Positions 1 to 8,210 of a stretch of DNA of 64,000 nt are shown one piece after another. Positions within the stretch are counted from its first letter, which is position 1. Every line of letters begins with the position of its first letter. The DNA comes from Hyphomonas sp. TMED17 (GTDB taxonomy: Bacteria; Pseudomonadota; Alphaproteobacteria; Caulobacterales; Hyphomonadaceae). The stretch spans positions 264,466 to 328,465 of the forward strand of contig NHBW01000005.1 in NCBI GenBank assembly GCA_002172915.1. The letters run 5' to 3'. The position numbers and the translations under genes were made by a program. Under the pieces are notes generated by a model. That model had not been told where the DNA came from. It saw only the letters and a program-made list of their open reading frames with translations, and did not search any database.

Positions 1-81
1 GGTCAGGTCATGAAGGCGTCTGGCGGCAAGGCCAATCCTCAAGCTGTGAATAAGATCCTTCGCGAGAAACTTGGCGTTTAA
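1..81 (+). CDS. gatB: Asp-tRNA(Asn)/Glu-tRNA(Gln) amidotransferase subunit B, C-terminal end (partial)
   Basis: Only the last 26 codons are in the window; the gene enters from the left edge and ends in TAA. The peptide contains SGGKANPQAVNKILREKLG, which matches the conserved end of the GatB/YqeY tail domain, where a GKANP motif is followed by a short basic helix. GatCAB converts misacylated Asp-tRNA(Asn) or Glu-tRNA(Gln) to the amidated forms in the cytoplasm. This fits the AspRS gene at 24.6 kb, since alphaproteobacteria using this route usually have a non-discriminating AspRS. The call rests on a short stretch but the motif is characteristic. Confidence 0.8.
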   Translation, partial: GQVMKASGGKANPQAVNKILREKLGV

Positions 82-85
82 GCGA

Positions 86-523
86 TCAGGGCAGGGCAGC
101 CCGGATTCTTTTGGCATGGCCCTCAAGGATTTCAGCCTGGGCCATTTCACCGCCAGCATGCCGTTTTAACCCTCTGTCTTTATATGCGGGTATAATGTGG
201 AAGTGCAGATGGAAAACGGTCTGTCCGGCGGCTGCGCCATTGAATTGGGTGAGAATAAGACCGTCCGGGTTCAAGCCGGTCTCGACGGCCCGGCAGACCA
301 GTTGAACGCTTTGCATATAGCTGCCAATCCGGTCACTCGGCAGGTCTAGGAAATTGCGGGCTGTGACGGCTTTCGGAATAACGAGCGTATGTCCGTCTGC
401 TTGTGGAAAGACATCCATAAAAGCGAGGGCGAGATCGTCCTCGTAGACTTTTACGCAGGGCATTTCCTGGCGCAAAATCTTGGCGAATATATTGTCCGGG
501 TCATAGGCGGCATGCAACGTCAT
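86..523 (-). CDS. HIT family (histidine triad) nucleotide-binding protein
   Basis: This 145-residue protein is a full-length HIT-family hydrolase. The triad is at His105, His107 and His109 (FHLHFHIIP), preceded by the usual nucleotide-binding N-terminal half with an IP.E-like region and the LVIPK strand near residue 50. HIT proteins hydrolyse or bind purine nucleotides such as AMP-lysine, adenylated amino acids or Ap4A; the physiological substrate cannot be read from the sequence. Its ATG (521-523) overlaps the stop of the upstream acetyltransferase-like gene by four bases, so the two are translated together as the end of a minus-strand operon. It converges on gatB with almost no spacer. Confidence 0.9.
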   Translation of the reverse strand: MTLHAAYDPDNIFAKILRQEMPCVKVYEDDLALAFMDVFPQADGHTLVIPKAVTARNFLDLPSDRIGSYMQSVQLVCRAVETGLNPDGLILTQFNGAAAGQTVFHLHFHIIPAYKDRGLKRHAGGEMAQAEILEGHAKRIRAALP

Positions 524-1707
524 TTGGCGGTCTCGTCTGTGGCTGATGTGTTGGCTTTGAAAGGGGTTCGCTGGCGGAGATAGTCAGCTTCTCGGTCGAC
601 CGCGCGCCGTTCATTTTCAAGATACTGGTCAATCGCATGACGCAGACCGGCATGCGCGATCCAGTGCGCCGAATAGGTTGTGGTCGGAACATAGCCCCGT
701 GCGAGTTTGTGGCCGCCCTGTGCGCCGGCTTCGACCCGTTTGAGACCATGTTTGATTGCGAAGTCCATGGCCTGATAATAGCAGGTTTCAAAGTGCAGCA
801 TGGGTCGTGTTTCGATCGCGCCCCAATAGCGACCATAGAGTGTATCGGAGCCGATAAGATTTAGCGCCCCGGCAATTGGGAGGTCGTCATCATATGCCAG
901 TATGAGGAGGACCTCGTCGGCCATTCGCTCGCCGATTATCGAAAATGTCTCCCGATTGAGATAGGGACTTCCCCATTTCCGGTCGCTAGTATCCCGATAG
1001 AAATGATAGAATGCATCCCAGTGAGTTTCGGTGATCGCAGCGCCGGTCAGGTGTTTGAATTGTAGTCCGTCTTGCGCTTTTTTTCGTTCCTTTCTCAAAT
1101 TTTTCCGTTTGGCAGACGACAGTTGCGCGAGAAAATCGTCGAAATCGACGTAGTTTTGATTTTCCCAGCGAAACTGCTGATCGGTCCGGACAAGCAGGCC
1201 AAAGGATTCAAGGCGTTTGGCGGTTTCGGGTGTTATGAAATTCAAATGCAGCGATGATAGATCATTTTGTGCGGCAAGTTCGACAGCGGCGCTAATTAGC
1301 GCCTGTTCAAGCGCATCTGGGTCGGCGTCGGGTCGGACTAGTAAGCGACGGCCGGTCACCGGGGTAAACGGAACAGCGCCAAGTAATTTTGGATAATAGT
1401 CCCCGCCAGCACGGTGATAGGCGTCCGCCCACGCATAATCAAAAACAAACTCGCCACGGCTATGGGTTTTCGCGTAAAGCGGCATGACGCCCTGGGCGAC
1501 GCCGTGTGCGTCGTCAATAACAACATGGCATGGTGTCCAGCCGGTATCTGGTGTCGCCGCCGCTGATGTTTCCAGCGCGTCGAGGAATGCCCATGATAAA
1601 AATGGGTCATATTGTTCACCTGCCGGATTTGCGACAGCATCCCATTCTGCCGGATCGATTTCGGCAAGGCTGTTTAACAATCGGATCTTCAAACGCTTAT
1701 TTTCCAT
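520..1707 (-). CDS. GNAT/FemAB-like acyltransferase, COG3146 peptidogalycan-type family
   Basis: The 395-residue protein has the features of the COG3146 (DUF482) family, a double GNAT-fold group common in alphaproteobacteria. Visible landmarks are the N-terminal region with PAEWDAVAN and DPFLSWAFLDALE, a basic linker near residues 200-210 (SSAKRKNLRKERKKAQ), and a C-terminal block with FETCYYQAMDFAI followed by EAGAQGGHKLARGY. The fold resembles FemAB peptidyltransferases, but the acceptor substrate is unknown and I assign no reaction. It sits between GDPD and HIT genes on the same strand, an arrangement often conserved in the class. Start is the ATG at 1705-1707, six bases after the end of the GDPD gene. 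Confidence 0.85.
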   Translation of the reverse strand: MENKRLKIRLLNSLAEIDPAEWDAVANPAGEQYDPFLSWAFLDALETSAAATPDTGWTPCHVVIDDAHGVAQGVMPLYAKTHSRGEFVFDYAWADAYHRAGGDYYPKLLGAVPFTPVTGRRLLVRPDADPDALEQALISAAVELAAQNDLSSLHLNFITPETAKRLESFGLLVRTDQQFRWENQNYVDFDDFLAQLSSAKRKNLRKERKKAQDGLQFKHLTGAAITETHWDAFYHFYRDTSDRKWGSPYLNRETFSIIGERMADEVLLILAYDDDLPIAGALNLIGSDTLYGRYWGAIETRPMLHFETCYYQAMDFAIKHGLKRVEAGAQGGHKLARGYVPTTTYSAHWIAHAGLRHAIDQYLENERRAVDREADYLRQRTPFKANTSATDETAK

Positions 1708-1713
1708 AGATTT

Positions 1714-2466
1714 TCATATATTTCGTGACGGCGATCGGAGAAGGTCCGGATCAATAGCTTCGAAAATCAGACCGCTCGAAATCGATTTGAGGTGATTAAT
1801 CGTCGCGGGACTTCGCACGGTCCAGATCAAGTTTGGCAGGCCTGCAGTTTGCGCCCACTCATGCACTGGCTCTGCATCACTTGTATGGCAGGCAATGAAC
1901 TCGATTCTCTCAGGATCGATATGTCGTAGTTCAGTTTCAAGCCGAACGCCCTCTCGGCTAGCTTCCGGATGGATGACCCGGCCTCTTTGCAGATGATCGG
2001 AAAAGGCTGCGATGGTCTGTGCGTCAAAGCTCATAACTGCAAATTGATGTTTCACTGGAGTTACGAGATCTTCGATGATACGGGCGAATCTTACCGGGTC
2101 GTCGGTTGTTTCGACTTTCATCTCGCACAAGATTGGCAGGTCCACCGGCCAGACATCCAGTAAAGACGCGAGCGTTGGTATGAGTTCATTGGTTTCGCCG
2201 AGCTGTATGGTTTGCAATTCAACGGCGTTATAGTCTGAGACATCCGCTGCAATACCGGTCATCCGCTCAAGATTTCTGTCGTGAAACACCATTGGGACAA
2301 AATCACGGCTCAGCCGGACATCAAGCTCAATACCCAGCCCCTTACTGGCAGCCCTTTCAAATGCGCCAGAACTGTTTTCCGGGACGCTTTCGGGGCTCCA
2401 CAGACCGCGATGGGCATATGGCCGGCCGTTAAAAGAAATCCGATTAGCCAATTTCGAATATACCAT
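1714..2466 (-). CDS. glycerophosphodiester phosphodiesterase
   Basis: This 250-residue protein hydrolyses glycerophosphodiesters to sn-glycerol 3-phosphate and an alcohol, recycling phospholipid head groups. The catalytic HRG is at His19 with the matching second histidine His62 (FHD), and metal ligands Glu47 and Asp49 lie in IELDV. I see no signal peptide, so it is likely cytoplasmic and UgpQ-like rather than periplasmic GlpQ. The ATG at 2464-2466 lies 23 bases inside the end of the upstream ridA gene, indicating translational coupling in a ridA-GDPD-COG3146-HIT operon. Confidence 0.93.
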   Translation of the reverse strand: MVYSKLANRISFNGRPYAHRGLWSPESVPENSSGAFERAASKGLGIELDVRLSRDFVPMVFHDRNLERMTGIAADVSDYNAVELQTIQLGETNELIPTLASLLDVWPVDLPILCEMKVETTDDPVRFARIIEDLVTPVKHQFAVMSFDAQTIAAFSDHLQRGRVIHPEASREGVRLETELRHIDPERIEFIACHTSDAEPVHEWAQTAGLPNLIWTVRSPATINHLKSISSGLIFEAIDPDLLRSPSRNI

Positions 2467-2902
2467 CTATCTCAACAGCCACGCCAAGCGGTAGAACAGG
2501 GCTGGCGACTGCCGACCGGGCATGTCGACCTGCTTCGCCGAAGACCTCAACCATCAAATCCGAACAGCCATTAATGACTTGCGGGATATCAACGAAGTCG
2601 GGTGCGGCATTAACAAATCCGCCGAGTTTGACGACCCGTTTGATTCTGCTGAGCTGACCGGTTGCGGCTTTACATTGTGCAATCAGGTTTAGCCCGCAGA
2701 GCCGCGCTGCTTGCTGGCCTTCGGTTAAATCCATTGCTTCGCCGAGTCGCCCGGTGATACGGCCATCCGGTCCGGCGCTAACCTGGCCAGACACGAAAAG
2801 GAGCGATCCGGTTATAACAAAGGGTACGTAATTCGCGACAGCGGCCATTGGCTCCGGTAAAGTGATCCCGAGGGTGGTAAGTCGATCTTCTGGTGCTGAC
2901 AC
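2444..2902 (-). CDS. RidA family protein (reactive enamine/imine deaminase type)
   Basis: A 152-residue member of the YjgF/YER057c/UK114 superfamily. The family block is clear: FVSGQVSAGPDG near the N-terminal third, the NLIAQCKAA helix, and the C-terminal RHARSAVASPVLPLGVAVEI, where the arginine of RSAV corresponds to the substrate carboxylate-binding arginine of RidA. RidA proper hydrolyses 2-aminoacrylate and related enamines from PLP enzymes. This longer form belongs to the YjgH/RutC-like side of the superfamily often found beside GDPD genes in alphaproteobacteria, so the exact substrate is uncertain. It is the promoter-proximal gene of the minus-strand operon running to HIT. Confidence 0.88.
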   Translation of the reverse strand: MSAPEDRLTTLGITLPEPMAAVANYVPFVITGSLLFVSGQVSAGPDGRITGRLGEAMDLTEGQQAARLCGLNLIAQCKAATGQLSRIKRVVKLGGFVNAAPDFVDIPQVINGCSDLMVEVFGEAGRHARSAVASPVLPLGVAVEIDGIFEIG

Positions 2903-2980
2903 AATGGTCTCCTGCGTGACGGCTTTAATGATTTATCAGGCGTAGCCGAGCTTGCGCCGGTTGTGTAGCTGAAAACGTGG

Positions 2981-4252
2981 TTATTTTTTTGATCGTTCAG
3001 AGCGGATTGCCCGCGCTGTGGTTACTGCGTGCTTGCCAAACTTGGTGCGTGCCAGATCAGATGCCCGCTCCGCCTTTGCGCGTTTGCCAATTCTCGGGTC
3101 AACAAGGTCCTGAAAATCTCCGCGTGCAGGCGAGAGATTACTTAGCCCGATCCCGATAAGGCGATAGCTGTTTTCAGTTTTGACCTCCTTTTCGAGTAAT
3201 GGCAGGGCGGTTCGGAATAGCACTTGTGCTAGCTGCGTCGGAGCGAGTAGCCCCGTACTACGGGAGATTGTTTTAAACGCTTTGGTTTTGAGTTTTAAAC
3301 TGATTGTACGGCCTTCATAATCGCCCTGTTTTGCGCGCCGTGATGTGTCGTCACAAACCACCCAGAGCCAATCTTTCAAGGCGCCTAGGTCGCCAATGTC
3401 TTTATCGAATGTCCGTTCCGCAGATACCGATTTTCGTTCCGAGCCAGTCTGTACAGGGCGGTCATCAATGCCGCGAATGCGGTCATACAAGAAATTTCCA
3501 CTTTCGCCATATCGACGGATCAATTCCGATTTCGGCTTGGCTTGCAGGTCAGCTATAGTCCGAAAATTATCGCGCGCGAGGCGCGCCGCCATTTTGGCAC
3601 CAACGCCATGCAGAACGCTGATAGGTTTAGCGGCGAAAAAAGTTTCCGCTTCTGATGAGTGCAGTACTGCGAAACCGTTCGGCTTATCGATCTCGCTCGC
3701 AGTTTTTGCGAGAAACTTATTATCCGACAAGCCAATCGAAATAGTGATGCCTATGTCATCCCTCACTTCACGGGCCAGCTCGCTCAATATTTGCGCTGGC
3801 TTGGCGGCATGTACGGTTTCAGTACCGGTGAGGTCGAGATAGGCTTCGTCAATGCTCATCATCTGAACCAGCGGGGTGAGAGCCAGTAATTTCTCTTTAA
3901 TTTGGGCCGAGGCCGTCGTGTAGACCTCCCGGCGCGGTGGCATGACAATAGCTTCCGGACAGGCCTTGAGGGCTTGAAACATCGGCATTGCAGACCTGAC
4001 GCCGTTCAGGCGTGCAATATAGCAACATGTCGAGACGACACCGCGGCGTCCGCCTCCAACAATTACCGGCTTGTCAATAAGTTCCGGATTGTCGCGTTTT
4101 TCCAGAGCAGCAAAAAAAGCGTCGCAATCGATATGTGCGATCTGGCAGTCGTCTAGCCTGTCATGTCTGACGAGCAGACGGCTTCCACAGCGTCTGCAAA
4201 CTGGTTCATGGCTGTCAGAATAGGCGTAACAATCCCTGCACACAGTGCTCAT
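2981..4252 (-). CDS. dinB: DNA polymerase IV with N-terminal zinc-ribbon-like extension
   Basis: The 423-residue Y-family polymerase performs error-prone translesion synthesis. The catalytic core starts at AHIDCDAFFAALE (Asp42 and Asp44 region), with the second acidic motif SIDEAYLDLTG and the little-finger domain downstream. Before the core are about 38 extra residues with Cys5-x2-Cys8 and Cys19-x2-Cys22, a probable zinc ribbon; to my knowledge this form occurs in other alphaproteobacterial DinB proteins. The C-terminus is basic and ends RAIRSERSKK; no clear beta-clamp peptide stands out. The gene is divergent from divK across 106 bases, so both promoters must lie in that gap. Confidence 0.95.
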   Translation of the reverse strand: MSTVCRDCYAYSDSHEPVCRRCGSRLLVRHDRLDDCQIAHIDCDAFFAALEKRDNPELIDKPVIVGGGRRGVVSTCCYIARLNGVRSAMPMFQALKACPEAIVMPPRREVYTTASAQIKEKLLALTPLVQMMSIDEAYLDLTGTETVHAAKPAQILSELAREVRDDIGITISIGLSDNKFLAKTASEIDKPNGFAVLHSSEAETFFAAKPISVLHGVGAKMAARLARDNFRTIADLQAKPKSELIRRYGESGNFLYDRIRGIDDRPVQTGSERKSVSAERTFDKDIGDLGALKDWLWVVCDDTSRRAKQGDYEGRTISLKLKTKAFKTISRSTGLLAPTQLAQVLFRTALPLLEKEVKTENSYRLIGIGLSNLSPARGDFQDLVDPRIGKRAKAERASDLARTKFGKHAVTTARAIRSERSKK

Positions 4253-4358
4253 TCGGAAACTCTCTTAATCCGATGCTGCAACATCAATCGTTTTTAGCAA
4301 GCAAACCTTAACATTCATCAGCCTAGGAAGGCGAGTATTTTCAAAGCACGGGTGATAG

Positions 4359-4754
4359 ATGTCGGCTGCTGAAGTCAATCAGACCATACTTATTGTTGAA
4401 GATGATGCCCTGAACATGCGATTGTTCCAGGATCTTCTGACGGCGCGCGGATATAATACGATCGCATGTCGTGATGGCGCTTTGGCGCTGGCGCTTGCGA
4501 TCGAGCGCCGGCCTGAACTTGTAATCATGGATATTCAGCTCAATGGCATGTCGGGTCTTGAGCTTACTCAATGCCTAAAGGCCGATGAGCGGACGAGCCG
4601 TATTCCGGTGCTGGCTGTAACTGCCTTTGCCATGCGTAATGATGAAAAGCGCATAAGAGCGGCAGGTTGCGACGGTTATCTCCCGAAGCCGATTCAAGTT
4701 GACTCGTTTTTTAATGAAGTTGCGGCGATCGCTTTAGAGCGCGCGCTGGCCTAG
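4359..4754 (+). CDS. divK: single-domain response regulator DivK
   Basis: A 131-residue receiver domain with no output domain. Visible are the acidic pocket Asp15/Asp16, the phosphoacceptor Asp58 in VIMDIQL, Thr88 in the AVTAFAM switch strand and Lys110 in LPKP. The combination DIQLNGMSGLE plus AVTAFAM is characteristic of DivK rather than CheY. In Caulobacter DivK relays PleC/DivJ signalling to DivL-CckA-CtrA and so controls polarity and cell cycle. The start ATG follows a GGGTGAT element. In relatives, as I recall, pleD follows directly and then rpmG; here rpmG follows directly on the other strand and no pleD is present. Confidence 0.88.
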   Translation: MSAAEVNQTILIVEDDALNMRLFQDLLTARGYNTIACRDGALALALAIERRPELVIMDIQLNGMSGLELTQCLKADERTSRIPVLAVTAFAMRNDEKRIRAAGCDGYLPKPIQVDSFFNEVAAIALERALA

Positions 4755-4810
4755 CTGGCAATGTTGAAGCAGACAATTTATCCAGACTAGATCGAGCTTG
4801 TGACAGGCAT

Positions 4811-4835
4811 AAAAAAAGCCGGGAAAAATCCCGGC
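4811..4835 (-). terminator. rho-independent terminator of rpmG
   Basis: A perfect 7-bp stem, GCCGGGA/TCCCGGC with an AAAA loop at 4818-4835, is followed on the minus strand by seven T residues (the A run at 4811-4817). It lies just past the stop codon of rpmG, so it terminates that gene. Read in the divK direction it has no T run. Confidence 0.85.
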
Positions 4836-4857
4836 CAATTCATTGCTGCAAGACAAT

Positions 4858-5025
4858 TTACTTGATCTTGCCTTCTTTAAACTCGACATGCTTGCGCACG
4901 ATTGGATCATATTTGCGCTGGACCATTTTCTCGGTCATGTTGCGCGGGTTCTTTTTGGTTACGTAGAAGAATCCCGTTCCAGCGGTCGAATTCAGACGAA
5001 TTTTAATAGTTGCTGGTTTGGCCAT
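4858..5025 (-). CDS. rpmG: 50S ribosomal protein L33
   Basis: A short gene of 55 codons plus stop. The product begins [20 protein letters not shown], continues [14 protein letters not shown] and ends VEFKEGKIK, the standard bacterial L33 of the cysteine-free form that does not bind zinc. L33 sits near the E site of the large ribosomal subunit. The ATG is at 5023-5025, preceded on its strand by a purine-rich AAGAGGCAA stretch. A strong intrinsic terminator follows at 4811-4835, so it is a single-gene transcript. Confidence 0.97.
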   Translation of the reverse strand: MAKPATIKIRLNSTAGTGFFYVTKKNPRNMTEKMVQRKYDPIVRKHVEFKEGKIK

Positions 5026-5113
5026 CGTAATTGCCTCTTGTAAGGGCTGAAACTTAAAGCGCGTCTAATGACCGGCTGCGCAGCAGAAGTCAACACAAGA
5101 ATGTCTTCTAGTT

Positions 5114-5845
5114 TCAGTCAATTCTATCCTTTGTCTGCCCTTTCTGGGTCCAGCGCAGAAATGGCGGCCTGGGAGCAACATTTGTCGACAGATGCTGTTC
5201 GACCTCATCTAGCATAAATCGCGTCACATTCGGCAGATCGAGCGCATAGGCCTCATCAAGTGTTACCCAGCGCAGATCATGTAACTCGGCGCCGTCCATC
5301 GGTGGTCGGTCATCGATCAGCACTTTGTCAGCATCGGCCATAAAGAATCGTGCATCAAAGCGTTTTGGCCGATAGGGCGGGGTGATAGCCCGGCCGATAA
5401 AGGCCAGATGTTCGAGACTTGGGAGGATATTGAGATCTACCAAGGCTTGCCAGCCAGCTGGCACCTGACGAACCGCAGTCGCGTTGCGCCCGATAATCAG
5501 CCCCGTTTCTTCAAAGGTCTCGCGAATTGCGGTCAATGCAAATGCGCGTGGCTGTCGGCGGCTTTTATAACGCAGCCGGTTTTCCTGTTCGCTATTGAGC
5601 TCGGTGCTGGCTGGAACGCGCCCGTCCGGCGGGTCGACCCGGCCACCCGGGAAGACGTATTTTTTGGGCATGAAATCATGTCCCGCAGAACGTTTTCCCA
5701 TCAGGACACGTGTTGCTAACGCATCTTTCTTCACCAGTATCAGCGTTGCGGCATCACGCGGCCGGGGTGTCGGTTTGCCTTTTAGAATGATTTCATTATC
5801 ATTCTCTTTATCGAACGCTGTTCCAAACTTTACTGGCGACGTCAT
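5114..5845 (-). CDS. Nudix hydrolase, NUDT19/COG0494-like with an insertion in the Nudix box
   Basis: The 243-residue protein has PGG at 66-68 and the catalytic helix RETFEETG at 108-115. In the classical Nudix box these elements are about 14 residues apart; here they are about 40 apart, so the box is interrupted by some 25 residues. Such an interruption is known from NUDT19-type CoA-diphosphate hydrolases, which makes a CoA or acyl-CoA pyrophosphatase plausible but unproven. The ATG at 5843-5845 overlaps the end of rnr by four bases, so translation is coupled to RNase R; the link may be RNA or nucleotide turnover, though the pairing may be positional only. Confidence 0.85.
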   Translation of the reverse strand: MTSPVKFGTAFDKENDNEIILKGKPTPRPRDAATLILVKKDALATRVLMGKRSAGHDFMPKKYVFPGGRVDPPDGRVPASTELNSEQENRLRYKSRRQPRAFALTAIRETFEETGLIIGRNATAVRQVPAGWQALVDLNILPSLEHLAFIGRAITPPYRPKRFDARFFMADADKVLIDDRPPMDGAELHDLRWVTLDEAYALDLPNVTRFMLDEVEQHLSTNVAPRPPFLRWTQKGQTKDRID

Positions 5846-8061
5846 GATTTTCGTCGTCCTTTCTGGCGTGTATTCGAGCGCCTGAACGCGCCTTTGCCAC
5901 TGGCTGATCGCGGCTTTGGCTTATGCCCTGCAAGGGCCGGCTTCGGTTTTGATACCAGCTCGAGCAGGATGCCGCCATCGATCGGGGTAACCTCTTTGAG
6001 ACGGACAATGACTTCTTGACCCATTTCGTAACGGCGCCCGCTCTGTTCAGCGATCAGGGCCTGTGCGCCGTCATCATAATACCAATAGTCTCTCGAGATC
6101 CGCGAGGCCGGTACGAATCCGTCAGCACCGGTTTCAGATAGTCTGACAAACAGGCCGGCTCGCGTCACGCCGCTTATCCGTCCAGCAAAATCGACGCCGA
6201 GTTGATCGGATAGAAAACCAGCCAGATAGCGATCTGTCGCTTCACGCTCAGCGGCCATCGAGCGGCGTTCTGTCTGAACAAGATGGCTGGCAAGGTCTTG
6301 TAGACTGGCGGCGTCCCGATCATTCAGTCCATCCGAGCCAAGCCGGTTTGCTGTAATTAGTGCCCGATGAACGATGAGATCGCTATAGCGCCGGATTGGC
6401 GAGGTAAAATGCGCATATTTGGTTAGATTTAACCCGAAATGCCCAATATTTTCTGCACTGTATATGGCCTGTGATTGACTTCGAAGGACGATTTCGGACA
6501 CGGCTTCGGCCTCGTCAGTCTCTGAAAAATCGGCGAGCAGGCGATTAAAGCGATGGGTTTTTACAACCTCGCCCAGAGGCCATTTAATATCCAGCGTTTT
6601 CAAAAAATCCGCCAAGGCGGCAATTTTGGCGTCGCTCGGCGCATCGTGAATGCGATACAATAATTTGCTGCCGCGTTTCTCCAATTCCTCTGCCGCAGCG
6701 ACATTGGCCTGGATCATCATCTCTTCGACCAGCTTATGCGCATCATACCGGTCTTTTACAAAGACGCCTGCAACATTGCCGTCATCATCAATGGCGACCT
6801 GGCGTTCCGGTAGCTCAAGCTCCAGCGGCCCTCGTTTTTCACGGGCGGTTTTGAGTGCCTCATAGGCCCCCCATAACGGTTTCAGGACAGGTTCTAGTAA
6901 TGGCTTGGTCTTCTCACATGGGCTGCCGTCTATAGCCGTTTGTGCTTGTGCATAGGATATGCCTCCGGCCGAGCGCATAATACCTCTGATAAAGCGGTGC
7001 TTCCGCTTGCTGCCGGATTTGTCGAACTCCATCTCGACGGCAAGACAATAGCGATCAACGCCCTCTTTCAACGAGCATTCACCAGCTGACAATTCAAACG
7101 GTAGCATCGGTATTACGCGATCGGGGAAATAGGTTGAGTTGCCGCGCTTCTTGGCCTCTTTATCTAGCAGGCTGGCCGATTGGACGTATGCGGCAACGTC
7201 TGCGATCGCAACAATAACCCGCCAGCCATCTTTAAGGGGCTCAGCATAGATTGCATCATCATGGTCACCCGCATCAGCCGGGTCGATAGTGACCAACGGA
7301 ACTGAAGACAGGTCTTCACGTTTAATTTTAGCCGGCTTAATCTGGCTTGCTTGCTCTAGCACACTGACAGGGAAATCGGTCGGAATGTCATGTGCAGCTA
7401 TCGCCAAAAGTGCAGCAGCGCGCGGGTCTTCCTGATTGCCAATGATATCGACAATACGCGCACGGCTTAGGCCGTAGCTTTTTTGCGGTAATGGTCTGGC
7501 CCGCACCAGATCGCCGGTTTCGGCAGAATTCGTATCGGCCTCAACAACAAGAAATTCCCTTTTCTCTTTCCGGCTGGAAGGTTTTATGCGCCCGCCGCGT
7601 GCCGTGCGTTCGAATACGCCGGTTACCAAGGCCTCTGTATCACGTGCCTCAAAAAGCTTCATCAGGCTTGCGGTCCAGATTCCGTCGCGTGCGGCGGTTT
7701 TCGCCAGTCCGCGATCGCCCACGCCTGGTGCCTTGCCGGAACGTCGTCCGGAATAGCCGGTATAAATCAGCTCGGGCCCGAATGCTCCCTGTTTGCCGAC
7801 AGCTCTGGCGATTAGCTCGCCATCGGTATTTATGCGCTGGAATTCGATTACACCTGTGGCTGGCAGCGTTTCTTTCACAGCCCATTGGCGTCGGCCTGTT
7901 CGGGTCAGAGTCCCGTCCGTTTCAAGCTCTTTAAGCACCTGCCGGAGGGTCTGACGCTCTCGTCCCTTAACGCCCAAGCCTTTTGCGATCTCCTGCTTCG
8001 AGCTTGCTGTGGGATTGGCTTTGATAAAGTCGATGACAGTCTGGCGGTCAGGATGGTCCAT
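5842..8061 (-). CDS. rnr: ribonuclease R (3'-5' exoribonuclease)
   Basis: This 739-residue RNase II-family enzyme degrades structured RNA processively from the 3' end. The order is an N-terminal winged-helix-like segment (HPDRQTVIDFIKANP...), cold-shock OB folds, the RNB catalytic domain with the acidic cluster TIDPADAGDHDDAIYAEP, the FTSPIRRYSDLIVHR motif, and a C-terminal S1 domain (ADGFVPASRISRDYWYYDD) followed by a basic tail (PKPRSASGKGAFRR...). The usual DARDFDDA is DAGDHDDA here, with the metal-binding aspartates kept. It follows topA on the same strand after 149 bases. It differs from RNase II in its S1-plus-basic-tail ending. Confidence 0.95.
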   Translation of the reverse strand: MDHPDRQTVIDFIKANPTASSKQEIAKGLGVKGRERQTLRQVLKELETDGTLTRTGRRQWAVKETLPATGVIEFQRINTDGELIARAVGKQGAFGPELIYTGYSGRRSGKAPGVGDRGLAKTAARDGIWTASLMKLFEARDTEALVTGVFERTARGGRIKPSSRKEKREFLVVEADTNSAETGDLVRARPLPQKSYGLSRARIVDIIGNQEDPRAAALLAIAAHDIPTDFPVSVLEQASQIKPAKIKREDLSSVPLVTIDPADAGDHDDAIYAEPLKDGWRVIVAIADVAAYVQSASLLDKEAKKRGNSTYFPDRVIPMLPFELSAGECSLKEGVDRYCLAVEMEFDKSGSKRKHRFIRGIMRSAGGISYAQAQTAIDGSPCEKTKPLLEPVLKPLWGAYEALKTAREKRGPLELELPERQVAIDDDGNVAGVFVKDRYDAHKLVEEMMIQANVAAAEELEKRGSKLLYRIHDAPSDAKIAALADFLKTLDIKWPLGEVVKTHRFNRLLADFSETDEAEAVSEIVLRSQSQAIYSAENIGHFGLNLTKYAHFTSPIRRYSDLIVHRALITANRLGSDGLNDRDAASLQDLASHLVQTERRSMAAEREATDRYLAGFLSDQLGVDFAGRISGVTRAGLFVRLSETGADGFVPASRISRDYWYYDDGAQALIAEQSGRRYEMGQEVIVRLKEVTPIDGGILLELVSKPKPALAGHKPKPRSASGKGAFRRSNTRQKGRRKS

Positions 8062-8210
8062 CTGGTCTCTTTATTTATGGCAAACCAAAGTCCGCCCAGT
8101 TCTATATCGGCGTCAGCTTCGATGACACCTTCTGGCACAAGACTTACGGAGTCCTGTATTGTTCGGCAAGCGCAGTACCTACCGGTTTTGGCGACAATGG
8201 CTTAAATACA

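Noticed and set aside
4253..4358. CtrA box (TTAA-N7-TTAA) near divK
   Set aside because: TTAA occurs at several places in the gap but no pair has the right spacing.
7905..8138. GTG-start frame overlapping the 5' end of rnr on the same strand
   Set aside because: Most of it is the rnr sequence in another frame; no conserved pattern or ribosome site.
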